Positions 46,125 to 58,626 of a stretch of 64,000 nt of DNA are shown piece by piece. Origin of the DNA: Calocera cornea HHB12733 (lineage: Eukaryota; Basidiomycota; Dacrymycetes; Dacrymycetales; Dacrymycetaceae); assembly GCA_001632435.1 (NCBI GenBank), contig KV424005.1, positions 1-64,000 of the forward strand. Reading direction: 5' to 3'. The first letter of the stretch is position 1, and each line of letters begins with the position of its first letter. Made by a program: the position numbers and the translations under genes. A model generated the notes under the pieces. The model had not been told where the DNA came from, did no database searches, and worked only from the letters and a program-made list of their open reading frames with translations.

Positions 46125-48360
46125 AAGGCCCAGGGGGGGCTGCCGAGTGCTGGAGGACATCAAACATCAAACTTCGATCATCAATCATACGGAGACAGAG
46201 GCAGAGGCACAGGCAGGAGCCACGCGCTGGCAGGAGACATTCGGGCCGTCTCGTCTGTCACTTGCTGCTGCTGATGATCCGTTGGCTATCCTTGGTAGAC
46301 GGGCGGATGCTCGGCGTCGGAAACGGAAAGGAACATCCGCAGGTTGGCTTAGATATACCGCTGACAATGCATGGGAACCGAAGCGTGTACGGTTAGACCC
46401 CAAGGATCTTTTTTCCATTTTGTACCGGTCCTCCGATTTGAGAGCAAGTACCGACGCCAGGCGGAAAGGCCACAGTTTCACAGACTCACAGTCTCACAAG
46501 TTAAGCAGGACCAGCTAGTGAGCAGGTAAGACGGGCGCTCAGTCCTCAGTCAGAGTAACTTGAAGAAGAGATGGGGGAGAGAAGCCAGGGCGGTCCGAAG
46601 CACTGCGAACGCATCCGGGCCCTAAACACCTTAAGTACGCCTTGCTGCCCTGCCTGCCACCTGCCAGAATCCAAACCCTGCCCGTGCATTTGTACTGCAT
46701 TGATTCTGTGCCTGTGCGCACTACAGCGATGTGTTGTGAGGCGTCTGGGTGTGAGCGTGCTGCTGCCCTTATCACCTTCCGCGGCTTATCAGCGGGCTCT
46801 ATTTTTCTCGCCCGATTCCCAAACCAAATTGCCCGGCCGGCCGGCCGCCCATCCGCCGGTCTCACACAACGGCACGATACTTCAGGGAACGCACGGGAGA
46901 TCGGCTCGCACGTGAATGTCAGTGGCGGCGGCGGCGGCGGCGGCGGCAGCGGCGAGTCCTGCAGGGAACGGTGGTGCTCCGATGCTCGGTACGAGGTTGG
47001 GAGGCTGTGGAGTGGGAGCCGCACCAGACCGGAGCCGAGCTGAGCCGAGCCGGAGCATCGCGTCGCATCGGCGGGACCGGCGGCGGAGGCGGTCGAGCTT
47101 CCGGAAGGCTCGCGAGTCACTCGAGCTCCCCCTCGTCTCGCTCTACCTCGCTGCATCGTGCTTCGCTGTCCAGACGCCGTGCCGCTTTGGTTACCTGGTC
47201 GCACACTGGAACTGATGGTATCCCCCTCCCCTGGTGCTCGTGCGTCAGCCAGGCTTGTGCTGGCGGTCTATTTCGGCCTTCCCCCGTTGTTTGGGCAGCA
47301 GCGGTGATCATCACGGACGGCCGCGTGCTGCTGGGCGTAATCCTCTAATCGATATCGCCCACCCCTGCCTCCTGCAGTTTCACCTGCGCGCCAACAGACC
47401 AACAGAAGAACGATATCAATTAATCATCAACCGACCTACACCTGGGCGGTGGCCAACAATACAGTCCGATACGACAGAGTCCCATTAACGCGCCGGACAG
47501 CAGCAGCCGGAGCACCGCTTCGCGAGCCCATCATCCAGCGGCCGTTTGGCTTTTTCCGTCCTGCACAAGCACCGCATCTCGCCTCGCGCGCTCTCCGGCT
47601 CTCCTCCTCCTCTCCTCTCCTCTGTGACTCGCAGCCGGCCGTCGCCCCTTCCGCGCACGATGCTGTTCTTCCCTCTGCGCAACCGGGGGCCATATGTCCC
47701 CGTGCATGCGGTTGCGCTTGGAGCCTCCCCCCGTTCCAGGGTCTACGTGCACACTCCTGGAAGGCCTATCTCCCTCCCGGGCGTCCCTGCCAACAGCGCG
47801 TCACCGTTCACGGTGCTCCCGAAGGTGCCGAACGTCCTCGGAACCGGCTCGTCCCTGCCCTGCCACCCCTTGTACCGCTGCTTCCTAACCCTACTCCTCC
47901 TCCAACTCCTACTCCTACTCGCGCTCCCGTCTCCCGACTCGCGTGCGATAGCCCTGCCGCACCAGACCTGGTACCAGTACCGCTTTCGGTGCAGCATGTT
48001 GAATCCCGCCCGCAAAGGGAACATCGTTTGATCCATTTTCGGTGCTCGGTTTTACGATTGCGGTTGCGATGCCCGGCCACCAGGCGTGCTGTGACGCTAC
48101 GCTGCGCCACCGTACAGCAGGCCGATAAGTAGCCTCCCGGCCCACAATTCTGACAGAACAGTACTTAAGCGTCCTGCTCTCCTCTCATCAAGGATACGGT
48201 GCTCCTTCTGCCCTCTGCCTCCCCCACTCCCCTGCCTTCACTCCCACTCCTTCCCCCCTAGACGCTGTACTGTACGCCCTCTCCTCTCCCCTCCCAAGGC
48301 CGGGAATCGCTAACCCCACCGCGCACACAGAGACCCCCACCACCGCACCCCGCACAAAAG
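46125..48360. other. 2.2-kb intergenic GC-rich region
   Basis: Long open frames exist on both strands but look like consequences of base composition, with no motif or sensible start and intron structure. It contains a (GGC)8 run at 46924-46947 and pyrimidine-rich DNA just upstream of 48361. Confidence 0.5.
46924..46947. repeat. (GGC)8 microsatellite
   Basis: Eight uninterrupted GGC triplets lie in non-coding sequence. Confidence 0.85.
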
Positions 48361-48630
48361 ATGGAAGTCACCTCCCTCGTCGTCGCCGCCGCAGCCTTCG
48401 CAGTAGCCTACACCGCCGAAGGGCTCCCGCGCAAGATGCCCGTGCGTGCCCCCTCCCTTGCCCCCCCCCCTCCCGTGCTAACGGCCCCTTCCCTTCCCTC
48501 GCAGAGCATCCCCAACCTGCGCCTCCCCGCCCTGTCCAGCCCCGCCGCCGCGGCCGCCGCCCCGAACGCAGTGAGCAAGCGCAGCCGCAAGGTCAGGATC
48601 GTGCGCTTTGCCGAGGTTTCGCGGGACTGA
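48361..48630 (+). CDS. small hypothetical protein, possible membrane anchor
   Basis: I do not recognise this short gene. The ATG has a good context (AAAAGATGG) after a pyrimidine-rich promoter-like region. The predicted N-terminus (MEVTSLVVAAAAFAVAYTAEG) could be a signal anchor. A 63-nt segment at 48442-48504 starts GTGCGT and ends CGCAG, and is probably an intron. It is a multiple of three without a stop, so the protein is 68 residues if spliced or 89 if not. The C-terminus is basic (SKRSRKVRIVRFAEV). The shape (short hydrophobic N-terminus, Ala/Pro linker, basic tail) would suit a small organelle- or ER-associated protein. That is speculation. Confidence 0.5.
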   Translation: MEVTSLVVAAAAFAVAYTAEGLPRKMPVRAPSLAPPPPVLTAPSLPSQSIPNLRLPALSSPAAAAAAPNAVSKRSRKVRIVRFAEVSRD

Positions 48631-49600
48631 GCCCTGCGCCTGCGCTACCCTAGGCATCGCTGTTCCACAGCGTCCTCTGGGCTCCCCCGAGGGTCGACTG
48701 ATAGATCGGTTATCTGGCTGGTTGGGTGATTCAGTGATTGGGATTGTGATTGGGATTGTGATTGGGATCGGGGTTGGTGATGGCATCGCATGCCCGGGCA
48801 CATCACGCCCACGCGGCCATCACCAGCAGGGCGTGGGCTTCCCTCATCGTTTATTCAGGGCTGTATGATCGTATTCGTAATCATGTTTATGTTGCTGTAT
48901 TGTAGAATATCATGCTATAGAAGCGTGAAGCGTGTTGACACACCATCCCAGCTCGACGGCTGCATCCCGAGTCTGCTCCGGGCGCAGGGCCAAGTTCAAA
49001 CTCCAACATGGCTCGAGCTTCGCTACAGGCACCCGGGGGAGTGCCTGCTGTCCTGTCTCCAGAACCCAGAACCTTCGCACGGCCAGGGCCGTATCAGGGC
49101 GTTAGCCAGTCATCCCTCCATCTTCCTCGGCCGCATCGCAAGGCTGTGAAGGGCGCGGGTCCCGCGAACCGAGCCAGCTGCAGTTACGGCCAACAGGGCG
49201 CCGCACGTGACCTGTTGGACAATTCTTCCCGCGCTTCCAAGCGCACTGCGAAGGCTCCTCGGTCCCGCGCGTGCTGATACTGTCGTGCCCCTGAGGTGGG
49301 CCCACCGCCTCGCTGCATATACTTGCCGCCGGCTGATAAGTGGATACGAGGTTGCGAGTGTGATGGGTGAGCATGGCTGGCCGGACGGAGAGGGAGGTGA
49401 GGCCACAGATCCGGTCCGGGTGCCATTTTATGATGCATGTACCTGATTAATATACAACAAACGAAGAGGGAGCATCGCTGTACATCGAGCGTGTGCGTGA
49501 GATCGTGAGAGACAGTCGGAGCAGGCACCGCGCCCGAGGGGCTATAACCAAGGAAAGGCGGAAGAAAAGGGATACGGTAGCAGGAGCGCGAGGGAGAAGC
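48631..49600. other. intergenic with 12-bp minisatellite
   Basis: No gene is seen between the small orphan and the 3' end of the ASE1 gene. The only structure noted is a three-copy 12-bp tandem repeat. Confidence 0.45.
48734..48769. repeat. 12-bp tandem repeat, three copies
   Basis: The unit GTGATTGGGATT occurs three times in a row, the last copy ending in C. The G-runs could pair as a weak quadruplex. It lies in non-coding DNA. Confidence 0.85.
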
Positions 49601-52600
49601 CTACGGCTCCTCCTCCTCCGTGACTGCTTCCCAAGCAGGCCTAATGCCGGCCCCGATGGCGATGCCGCCGGCAAAGCCGATCGCGCTCGGCCGCGGCCTG
49701 AAACTCTCCTTCTTGCTCCTGTGCTGCTGGGCCTTGCGAATGCGCTCCTCGGTCGCGCTCGGGATGCGCACGGTGCTCCCGAACACGCTGCTGCTCGTCG
49801 GCAGCCGCATGGTCGTCGTGGGCGGGGCGCCGTACCCGAGCTTGCCGTAGCCCGTGACGGCCACGCTCGCGCTGGCGGAGCGCACGGCGGTGGCAGGCAG
49901 CTTGCCAGCCGTGTGCGGGACGGCGAAGCCGGGCGTCTCGTACACGTTGGTGGCGATGCCGAGCGGGCGGGCGGAGCGCGCGGCGGGCGGGGCGGTTGCG
50001 GGGGGCTGGGGCCCGTGCGCGATTTTCTGCCGCTTGACGGTGGACGGGTTGGCCAGGGCCGAGGGCGCGCGCTTGCGCGCGGGCGGCTCGGCGGGCGTCT
50101 GGGAGCGCGCCGCGGGCGGTTTGGCGCCTTTGTGCAGCTGTACGTGTGCTGGGGTCAGTTGGGCTGCCACGAGCGCGCGGGGCAGAGGTGAAGTGAGGCA
50201 AATGCGCACCCGCTTGTTCTCTTTCTGCATCTCGGACGCGGAGATGCTCTCCTCGATGAGGCCCCTGAGCGGCTGGCCATAGACGAGCAGGACACGGTCG
50301 TGCTGCGCTTCCCAGGCGGGGACGACGTCCAGGAGCTCCTTCTCGAGCTATTCACAAGCAGCATCAGCGCTTGCACCCTCGCACAGAGACTGCCCAGGCC
50401 GCTCGAAAGGGCCGGGGCACCCGCTGCCCAGGATAGGAAATGGGAGCGTGGCGCACCTTGGGCTTCTCCCTCTGCACCCGCTTGCGCATCTTCTCCTCCC
50501 TGAGCAACCGGCCCGCGTCGCCCCTCTTGCCGAGGAGCCGGGTCGGGTCCTGCGCAGCAGCCTCGAGCTCGCGCTCCTCGTCGCAGAGCTGGAAGTACTT
50601 CTGCACATGGGACAGGATCGGCGCCTTCTCCGCGCGCTCGGCGCGCAGTCGCTCGATCTCGTCTTCGTGCCGCGTGAGGAGCTCCTCGGAGTGGTCATCT
50701 GCGGAGGGGGGGGGTCAGTACACTGAGCTGCCTGGGTGGACGGAGGAGAGAAGCGCACGGTCCTCGGGCGGGGCGAGGAGGATCGAGGTAAAACGAGCAC
50801 TGTCGGGGGATGGGACTGCGAACAAAAACGAGGACGCACCATCGAAGAACGGGGCAAACCTCTCCCTCTCCTCTTCGCCATACATCATCTCGTCCCAGAG
50901 GGCCTGGACCTCCTCCCGTGCGTTCGAGACGAAGAGGACCATCTTCTCGCGCTTGAGCGCCTGCATGCGCTCCAGCTCGTGCTCGTACTGTCCAAATGAA
51001 CGGGTCAGCGTCGGACTCCGGTATGGGCACCGGCAAGACTGTGAGCCAGGGCAGGGAGGGAGAAGCGGTTGGCGGAGGGGGGGGGGGGGAGTAGGACGGC
51101 GTGACAGAATGGATCAGAGCTCGGGACGCACCGCCAGCACACAGCGCTCGCTGCTCCCCCTGTTGGCCTCCACAAAGCCGTCCACCTCGTCTTCCCGCAC
51201 GCCGAGGCGGCGCCACAGGCCCTCGAGGGTGTCGTATATCTCCTGGATGCGGCCTTCGCGCTCGGCTTTCAATGCTTCGAGCTACGGCACAGAGGGAGAG
51301 CGGGGGTCAGCCATGCGCGCAGGGGAGGGGAAGGGAGGGAGCGCGGGCAGGGGCAGGGGAAGGGACGGACCTGCTGCTTGAGCGCCTCGGCCCACTGGGT
51401 GACCGCAGGCGTAGGGTCGATGCCCTCCATGCCCGTCAGGTCGTCGCCGGGCTCAAAGCCCTCCGTCTCGACCTCCTCGAGGCGGGCTATGAACCTGCTC
51501 TGCGTGTCAGTGTTTCCCACGGCAGGACGCTTGCGAGGAGGGGGGCGCGGGGAGGGAAGCGGGAGAGGGAGAGGCTGGACAGGGCCCAGGAAGGGGGTGG
51601 CAGGCCTGGGGAAGGAAAGCGGGAAAAGGGGATGGGATGGGATGGGAATGGGACGTACTGCGCAAAGAGCGCCTCGGGCTCCGCGCTCGTCATAGGGCAC
51701 GCCTCCCCTCGCGCGCCGCCCGCGCCGCTCGCCGAGGCCGTAGAGGCGCGCAGGTGATCGCCCGGGGTCGGCGGGGAGGGGAAGGGCAGGACGAGGTCTG
51801 TGTGGAGGTAGAGGAGGTCGGAGAAGAGGTGGCAGAGGTGCGTGAGCCGGGAGGTCTGCAGGTGCGGGTCAGCTTGCCCCGGGCGGGCGGGGAGGAGGCA
51901 TGGGAGGGGGCTGGGCTGGGAGGGGAGGGAAGGGAAGGGGGAAGGGGGAAGAGGGGACGTACGATCTCCGCCTTGGCCCTGACGAGCTCATGCTCCAGCG
52001 CATCGAACCTCTCGGGGCTCACGTCCTCCAGCTCCGGCTCCGGCTCCGGCTCCACATCCCTCTCTCCCCCCAGCTCCGAGTGCGCCTCGTTCGCCTTGTG
52101 GGCCTCGCGGGCCTCGCCAGGCTGACTGTGCGAGGCGGCGGTGCTGGTTGAGGCTGCGGAGTGGCGGCGGGCAGCTGGGGCGGGGGCGGGGGCGGGGCTG
52201 ATGTGCAGGTAGGCGGCGGGGAGGAAGCCTGCTGGGAGGGAGGGGGCGAGGGCGTGTAGGCGGGCGGCGAGGACTGGGGGCGATAGGGCCATAGGCATGC
52301 GAGTCAGCCACTGTGGGTGGAAAACGGGAGATGGGAGGAGGGAAGAGAGGGCGTACGGGAGAGCTGCTCGAGCTTGGCCGCGTGCAGCCCGGAGAGCTTG
52401 TGTTCCTGCTGTGTGAGCAGCTCGAGCCGGCGGGGGAGGACCTGGTGGGACGCAGCCGCACTGATCAGCGCGCCTCGCACAGCACGGGCGAGGACCGACG
52501 CACCTCGTTCTCCTCCACGCTGCCGTCGGCGATGCCGTTTGCCCAGGCGCCGAGGGTGCGCCTGAGGGTGCGGACGCGGATCTCGACGTTGGTGCAGCGT

Positions 52601-52821
52601 GCGTGCCAGGCGCTTACCTCGTGCTGGCGGCGGGTGAGGTGGTGGTCGATTGCGCGGAGGAGGGCGTCGCGGAGGGAAGCGAGGTCGTGTGCGAGTGCGT
52701 CTGGGGGCAGGGCGAGCGTGTGGTGGAGGGCGGGGAGGGCGTGGGTGAGCGCTTGGAGGGGCGCTTGGAGTGCTGGGAGGAGGGTGCTGGGCGTGAGGGG
52801 GAGCGGCGCGGGGTGGGCCAT
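49601..52821 (-). CDS. ASE1: microtubule bundler ASE1/PRC1/MAP65
   Basis: This protein family crosslinks antiparallel microtubules in the anaphase spindle midzone. About nine exons are inferred. The N-terminal region (from MAHPAPLPL) contains helical dimerisation-type segments (ALHHTLALPPDALAHDLASL, VLPRRLELLTQQEHKLSGLH). Spectrin-like coiled-coil segments follow (RFIARLEEVETEGFEPGDDL, YDTLEGLWRRLGVREDEVDGF, MVLFVSNAREEVQALWDEM). Then comes the signature region DDHSEELLTRHEDEIERL...HVQKYFQLCDEERELE, and LLGKRGDAGRLLREEKMRKR before a basic, Pro/Ser-rich tail that could be phosphorylated. The order and motifs fit PRC1/Ase1. The start ATG at 52821 is in the only frame with the helical N-terminus. 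An intron near 51077-51090 contains a 14-nt G run. The gene is divergent from the hydrolase. Confidence 0.88.
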
Positions 52822-53254
52822 GCTGTGGTTGGGTATCGCTGGGTGTCGCCGGCCGATGCCTGTTCAAGTGCGAGTGCGGGAAGGAGCACAGTCGTTGGCT
52901 TGCGGGGGTGGACCTGGGGATGAATGCGCGGGGCGTGTGCAGAGCGGCAGTGTGTGTTGACACCGCGGGAAGAGGGCAGAACGAGCGGCACGGACGCGCA
53001 CCATCACGTGACAACTGATTTCATGACAGTCCGTCAACGAACCCGAACCCGATAAGGGTCCTCCACCACGGTTTCCCAACGGCTTCCCTTCTCCGGGGCA
53101 GGGGCAACCAACGGCCGTATCCTCGCTCATGGACGACAGACGGGAGAGCCGGGAGGCGGGAGGCGGGATGTATCCCGGTCCCGGTCCCGGAATTAGTGTA
53201 TATACCCGCACCTCCCTCTCCTCTCCTCTCCTCGTCCCTTGACAACAACAACCG
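52822..53254. promoter_or_regulatory. divergent promoter region, ASE1 / hydrolase
   Basis: These 433 bp separate two start codons. A TATATA element at about 53199-53204 lies some 55 bp before the hydrolase ATG. Confidence 0.5.
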
Positions 53255-55824
53255 CGATGGACCGCCTAGACCAGCTCGAGAAGGAGCTCCTCCTCCCCAC
53301 CACCACCGCCTCCGGCCCCACCTCCGCCCAACCCGCCGCCGCAAAGCCCCACCACCGCAACACCCGCCTGCGCCTCGCCCTCGCCGCCTTCGCCGCCCTC
53401 CTCCTCCTCCAAGCGCTCTTCTCCGGGCCCCACCTCCTGCTCTTGCGCGCCCTCGCCCCCTCCACCGCACCCGCACCCACAGCCAATGCCAACGCGAACG
53501 CGGTCGCGGACGCGGAGAGCATCGTCCGCACCACCGGCATCGGCTCCGGCATCGCCTGGTTCCCCTGCCCGGACCTGACCGAGTTCGAGTGCGCCTTCCT
53601 GACCGTCCCTTTATCCTACCTGCACCCCGTCGTCGGCGAGACCGTCTCCCTCGCCTTACGCAAGTACCCCGCCCAGGCCCCGGCAGAGCTGTACCAGGGC
53701 ACCCTATTCACCAACCCTGGCGGGCCCGGCGGGTCGGGCACGGCGTACTTGGTCGAGCGGGGCCCCGCGCTTAGTAAGATCTTGGGGGGCAGGTACGATA
53801 TCCTGAGCTGGGATCCGAGGGGCGTCAACATGGTGCGTCCTCGGCGCTTCTCGCGCCCCTGCTCCTCCGTCCCGCTTCGCGCCGTGCTGATCCTGATCCC
53901 GCGTTGGGGGGGTAGACGACCCCGCCGCTCGGCTGCTTCCCGACGGACTACGCCGAGTTCCTGCAGGACTACAAGCAGACGCAGCTCGGGCTGCCCATGT
54001 CCCCGCACTACGCCTCGCTGCCCGCGGCGGCGGCGGGTGCAGACGAATGGTTCGCGCGCACCGAGGCGTACTTCCAGGCGACGGTCGCCTCGTGCGCGAA
54101 GCACGGCAACACGGCGATGCTCCAGTCCGTGTCCACGCCCTTCGTCGCGAGGGACATGGTGTCGATCCTGACCGCGCTGGGGGAGACGGAGCGCGCGCGC
54201 GGGCTCCAGTACTGGGGCTTCTCCTACGGCACCATCCTCGGCGCGACCTTCGCCGCCATGTTCCCCGACCTCGTCCACCGCCTCGTCCTCGACGGCGTCT
54301 CCGACAGCGCGCTCTACAGCACGGACATGTTCACCTGGGGCAAGAGCGGCATGAACGACACCCACCTCGTGTACGCCGGCTTCCTTTCCGAGTGCGCCAG
54401 GGCCGGCCCAGCCCGCTGCGCCCTCGCCCGCGGCGACGCCGTCACCGCGGACGAGCTCGGGCACGCCATCTTCGCCCTCGAAGAACAGCTCCTGCAGAAT
54501 CCCCTCCCCGTCCCGTACACGGGGCTCAACTCGGGCATCCTCACCGCCGCCGATGTCCGCTTCGCCGTGCGTCCTCCCTTCCCCCGAACCCGCGAGCGCT
54601 GACCACGATTAACCCCCCACCCCCCCCCCCNNNNNNNNNNNNNNNNNNNNNNNNNNNNNNNNNNNNNNNNNNNNNNNNNNNNNNNNNNNNNNNNNNNNNN
54701 NNNNNNNNNNNNNNNNNNNNNNNNNNNNNNNNNNNNNNNNNNNNNNNNNNNNNNNNNNNNNNNNNNNNNNNNNNNNNNNNNNNNNNNNNNNNNNNNNNNN
54801 NNNNNNNNNNNNNNNNNNNNNNNNNNNNNNNNNNNNNNNNNNNNNNNNNNNNNNNNNNNNNNNNNNNNNNNNNNNNNNNNNNNNNNNNNNNNNNNNNNNN
54901 NNNNNNNNNNNNNNNNNNNNNNNNNNNNNNNNNNNNNNNNNNNNNCTCGGAAACGAAACGGACCGCATGCTAACGCCCGCCCCAACAGGCGATCATGTGC
55001 TCCGACACGGACCGCAGCGCGCTGCTGCCCCCCGGCAGCGCCGTCCCCGACACGGCCTTCTTCCGCACGTGGTCGGAGGAGCTCGCCCAGGAGAGCGTGA
55101 CGGGCGAGAACTGGGCCCGCTGGATCGGCCGCTGCAGGTGGTGGAACGTCACTGCCGGCGAGGTGTACCGCGGCCCGTGGACGCGCGCCGAGGGGCTGCG
55201 CAAGACCAAGTGCGTCCCACTTTTCGCTTGTTCCCGTGTTCCCGTGTTCCCGTGTTCCCCCTTTCCCGCTTTCCCGCTGTTCCTGCACACGGCGCTGATC
55301 ATCTTATTCCTGTGCCAAACTAGGTTCCCGGTCCTCTTCTTCAGGTATGTGGCACACACTGGCTATATATAGCGCGCGCGCTCGCCACTGACGCTCCGGA
55401 TCACAGCCAGGACGCCGATCCGGTCACGCCGCTCTCGGCGGCCATCAGCATGTCCTCCGGCTTTGGCGACTCTGCCACACTGGTGATCAACAAGGGGTGC
55501 GTGTGATCTCCGATTCTCCGGGTCTTCCCACGCGGCCCCATCGCCCCTTATCACTCCCTGCTCGCTGCTGATCCGATTTCGCGCAGATACGGCCACTGCT
55601 CCTACTCCCACCCGAGCATGTGCGTCGCAAAGACGATGCGCGCCTACTTCTTCGACGGCGTCGTCCCCGAGTACGGCACAAAGTGCGAGAGCGACCCGGG
55701 CCAGCTGTTCCCCCAGGACCCCGGCGCGCTCGCCGACCATGTCAGCGCCATGAGCGCCGAGGACAGGGAGATCTGGGACGCGCTCCAGACGCTCGCCGCA
55801 AGCGAGGGCGGCGAGTGGTTCTGA
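53255..55824 (+). CDS. membrane-anchored alpha/beta hydrolase, TAP-like
   Basis: This is an alpha/beta-hydrolase of the tripeptidyl-aminopeptidase/proline-iminopeptidase-like group. A hydrophobic segment (about residues 40-58, LRLALAAFAALLLLQALF) after a short polar N-terminus predicts a signal anchor, so the catalytic domain is probably lumenal or extracellular. The oxyanion loop NPGGPGGSG and strand ILSWDPRGVN are followed by the nucleophile elbow YWGFSYGTILG (GxSxG). Near the C-terminus come the acid QDADPVTPL and His in GHCSYSHPS, the TAP-like domain order. Several introns interrupt it, and one holds a TGTTCCC-type tandem run (about 55223-55270). An assembly gap of 315 N (54631-54945) and flanking poly-C hide part of the middle, so length and continuity there are unverified. 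Substrate is unknown; peptidase or esterase activity is equally possible. Confidence 0.85.
54631..54945. other. assembly gap (315 N) inside the hydrolase gene
   Basis: A run of N follows a long C homopolymer (about 54612-54630), which probably stopped sequencing. Exon and intron content here is unknown. Confidence 0.99.
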
Positions 55825-56819
55825 CCCGCTCGGCGGCTCCGCTCGCAGAATCTCAAGCAGGCACCGACGCAGAGGGTCATGCGGGTATAATCGCCGCGTG
55901 CGCGGTTGAGCCAAACATTGAGATCTTCATTGTCTCCCATTGCGCCATTGTTCAAAATATACGCTCGAGCCTTCCGTTGCGCCCCGATTCCCACGTTTGC
56001 CGCAAAGTACAGGTTCCCCACAGTCGGCACGCTGATGCTAAGATCCGCTATGCCTCTGCGCTTAGTGGGACGCACACGAATGCGGATCGCTCGCACCCAC
56101 GTGTCACGCGGCTCTGACGGGCTTGGGCGGCATGGCTGCGAGCACCATACTGCTCGGATTCGCCCCGTCGATATGACTGGTTGTTCCGAGGAGACCGGGC
56201 GTGAAATACGTCAACTACGATAAGAAAACCGTCCATCCCACGCCAGTCTACTAGCAGGACTGCTCAACACGAGTTTCAGGGATCAGGGACGTCGCCAAAG
56301 TCGTGCTTCTCTGTCTTCTTTTTTCATCGGCCGCAACCCTTCTCGCGGGGCCAATCGTCCGCAACACCGCGTCCAGTGCGGTGCTGTCGGCGCTCCGCCC
56401 CGTTGGCAATCGTCCTGGTACGGCATCGGCGCTTCGCAGGCCCGCCGCACCGACAAGTCTTCCATTTTGGTGCGGCTGTCATGCACCTCAATCCACCCTA
56501 TGCGCGCATTTGACCGCATTGGCCTCTTTTGGAAGTGTATTCTCCTGAGGCTCTGAGCCGCTCATCGGCTTTGTGGAGCTTGTTCCGAGGGACCTCTCGC
56601 CGCAATCTTCGGGAACGAGGCCATCGTGCCATTGTTGCCTGGATTGACCTCTGGCGTCTCGCGCTCTGTTCGCGCTACGATGACAACGGCGATAATGGGC
56701 GGATAATGTCTCCTACGGTATAAAATGTCGACAATGTCGCCTCCAATGTACGTCCACCACTCACTCCCGGGCATCGCACTTCCCATACACCCCTTAAAGT
56801 CTCTAACAACAGTGCCACG
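55825..56819. promoter_or_regulatory. intergenic; TPS2 promoter with TATA box
   Basis: No gene is supported in this 1-kb segment. Base composition falls from the GC-rich housekeeping block to that of the terpenoid island. A TATAAAA box at 56719-56725 lies about 95 bp upstream of the TPS2 start codon. Confidence 0.55.
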
Positions 56820-57953
56820 ATGTCCGCCACCGCTTCCAACTCCGACTCTGTCGTCATCCCCGACCTGGTAAACATGGCTCCATTCAAGTTCCTCATCAAC
56901 CCGCTCGACCCCGTCACCAGCCCTGCCAGTGACAGATGGCTCGAAGCTCCTGGCACCCTCACCACCAAGAAGATGCGGATAGCACAGAAAGGCTTGAATG
57001 CTGGCCTGCTCGGTTCCATGTGCTGGCCCGACCTCCAAGACAAGGAGCGTCTCCAGGTGTGCGCCGACTTTGTCAACTACCTCTTCCACCTGGACGATCT
57101 CACCGATGAGATGGACGCCAAGAATGCAAACAGCGTACGGGAGGCCGTCATTGACGTCCTGGACAAGCCTGAGAAGTGGGCCAAGAAGATCGAAAGAGGG
57201 GAAGCGCATGCTGTCTCCATCCTCACGTATGAGTAAGTCTCGGTCCGGATCGCGTATTGCGTCGTAACTAACGCACTCTCAGCCTGTGGATGCGGATCTG
57301 CAAAACAGCCACCCCGCTTGTCCAGAGGCGTTTCAGGGACACATTCGATGAGTTTTTCGTCGCCATCATGGATGAGGCCATCGATCGCAAGAACAAGGTC
57401 ATTCGCGGCATCCAGGAGTACATTCTGCGTCGTCGCGACAACGGTGCAGTGCGACCGTGCTTCGTCCTCATCGAGTATGCGGGCGACTATGAGCTTCCGG
57501 AGCATGTGTGGCATCATCCCAGCATCCGCAACCTTGAGGATTGGGCAAACGACCTTGTGTCGTGGGCAAATGGTAAGAGCCTAGTCCTCCGGATCCCATC
57601 ATTATTGACAGTGTTCCAAAGACGTTCTCTCCTTCGGGGTAGAATATGGCCGTGGCGATACGTCGAACATCGTCATATCTGTCATGTATGAGAAGGGCTT
57701 GGGAATTCAAGAGGCCATGGATTTCGTCGGAGAAATGTTCGGCGCCGTCGTCGACAAATTTCTCTCAGTAAAAGCGTCCCTCCCGACATGGGGACCGGAC
57801 GTCGATCAGCACGTTCAACACTACATTCAGGGTCTGGAATACTGGGTCATCGGCTCTACTGAGTGGTGTTTCTGGACGAAACGATATTTCGAGGACGGAA
57901 TGCAAGTCAGGAACACGCGCATAGTGGAATTCCAGCATCCACAGAGGAAGTGA
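56820..57953 (+). CDS. class I terpene synthase (TPS2), probably sesquiterpene
   Basis: This is a paralogue of TPS1. Three exons (56820-57232, 57283-57572, 57622-57953) sum to 1035 nt, or 344 residues. Exons 1 and 2 have exactly the same lengths as in TPS1 (413 and 290 nt). The metal motifs are FHLDDLTDEM (DDxxD) and NDVLSFGVE (NSE, formed across intron 2, here with a normal GT donor). LRRRDNGAVRP and STEWCFWTKRYF are also conserved. The C-terminus is 15 residues shorter than in TPS1, ending FQHPQRK. It appears intact and should cyclise a prenyl diphosphate. Farnesyl diphosphate is the likeliest substrate by family, but the product is unknown. It is followed by the broken TPS3 and by methyltransferase MT2. 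Confidence 0.94.
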
Positions 57954-58297
57954 GTCTTGTGTCAAAGGTGTTTCCTTGTTTCGTCAGATATTTGCCGTAA
58001 GATAGAATCCAACCGAGTATTAGGTAAGGACAGCAACATGAATGAATACAACCGATTTGCTTGGCTTGGTCGACGGGTGTTTGCTCTACCTACCGCTGGG
58101 GCTCGCTTAGGACTGGGACCTCTCCGCAATACTTGCAGGGTTCTGCGAGAGACCGTCGAACTCTTGAGAGGTACTTATAAGCCTTACAAGTACTCGATGG
58201 AACGGCACTCTACTGATACCACCCCTTGCTCTCTCCAAAAACGATGTCGAACCACCCTACTCACGCAACCGTGACGATTCCGGATCTTGTCAAGATA

Positions 58298-58307
58298 CTG
58301 GATGTCT
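58298..58307. repeat. target-site duplication, left copy
   Basis: CTGGATGTCT, identical to 58822-58831, immediately outside the left terminal repeat. It lies in former TPS3 coding sequence. Confidence 0.92.
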
Positions 58308-58502
58308 GACTTATTGTCTAGAACACCCCTCCCTGACGCGTATATTGTCCAGAGTGCCGCACGCCGCCAATAATCTATAGTACACTCCATCCCTGACGCG
58401 TCGCGCATTGTTTTCCCTCAGGAATTTTAGCACGGTGACATGAAATTTGATAAGTAGTATTACGGGGTCTTAGGTCCAGGCTTGGATCGCAAATAAGCAC
58501 GT
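58308..58502 (+). repeat. MITE left terminal inverted repeat, 195 bp
   Basis: Pairs with 58627-58821. It contains two copies of TCCCTGACGCGT, at 58330-58341 and 58390-58401, exactly 60 bp apart; they are candidate transposase-binding sites. Confidence 0.93.
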
Positions 58503-58626
58503 CTAGATGTGAAAAGTAATAGTTCTGTGGACAGCCTCCTTAATCAAATTGGAGATAGTCTTTTACCACCCAATATGACTTTGCTTGCACCAAAATTGTC
58601 TTGGATTTGCCATTACAAATGCACAT

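Noticed and set aside
47449..48132. Long GC-rich open frames in the 46-48 kb intergenic region
   Set aside because: Low-complexity Pro/Ala/Arg products on several frames at once, no recognisable motif, explained by base composition.
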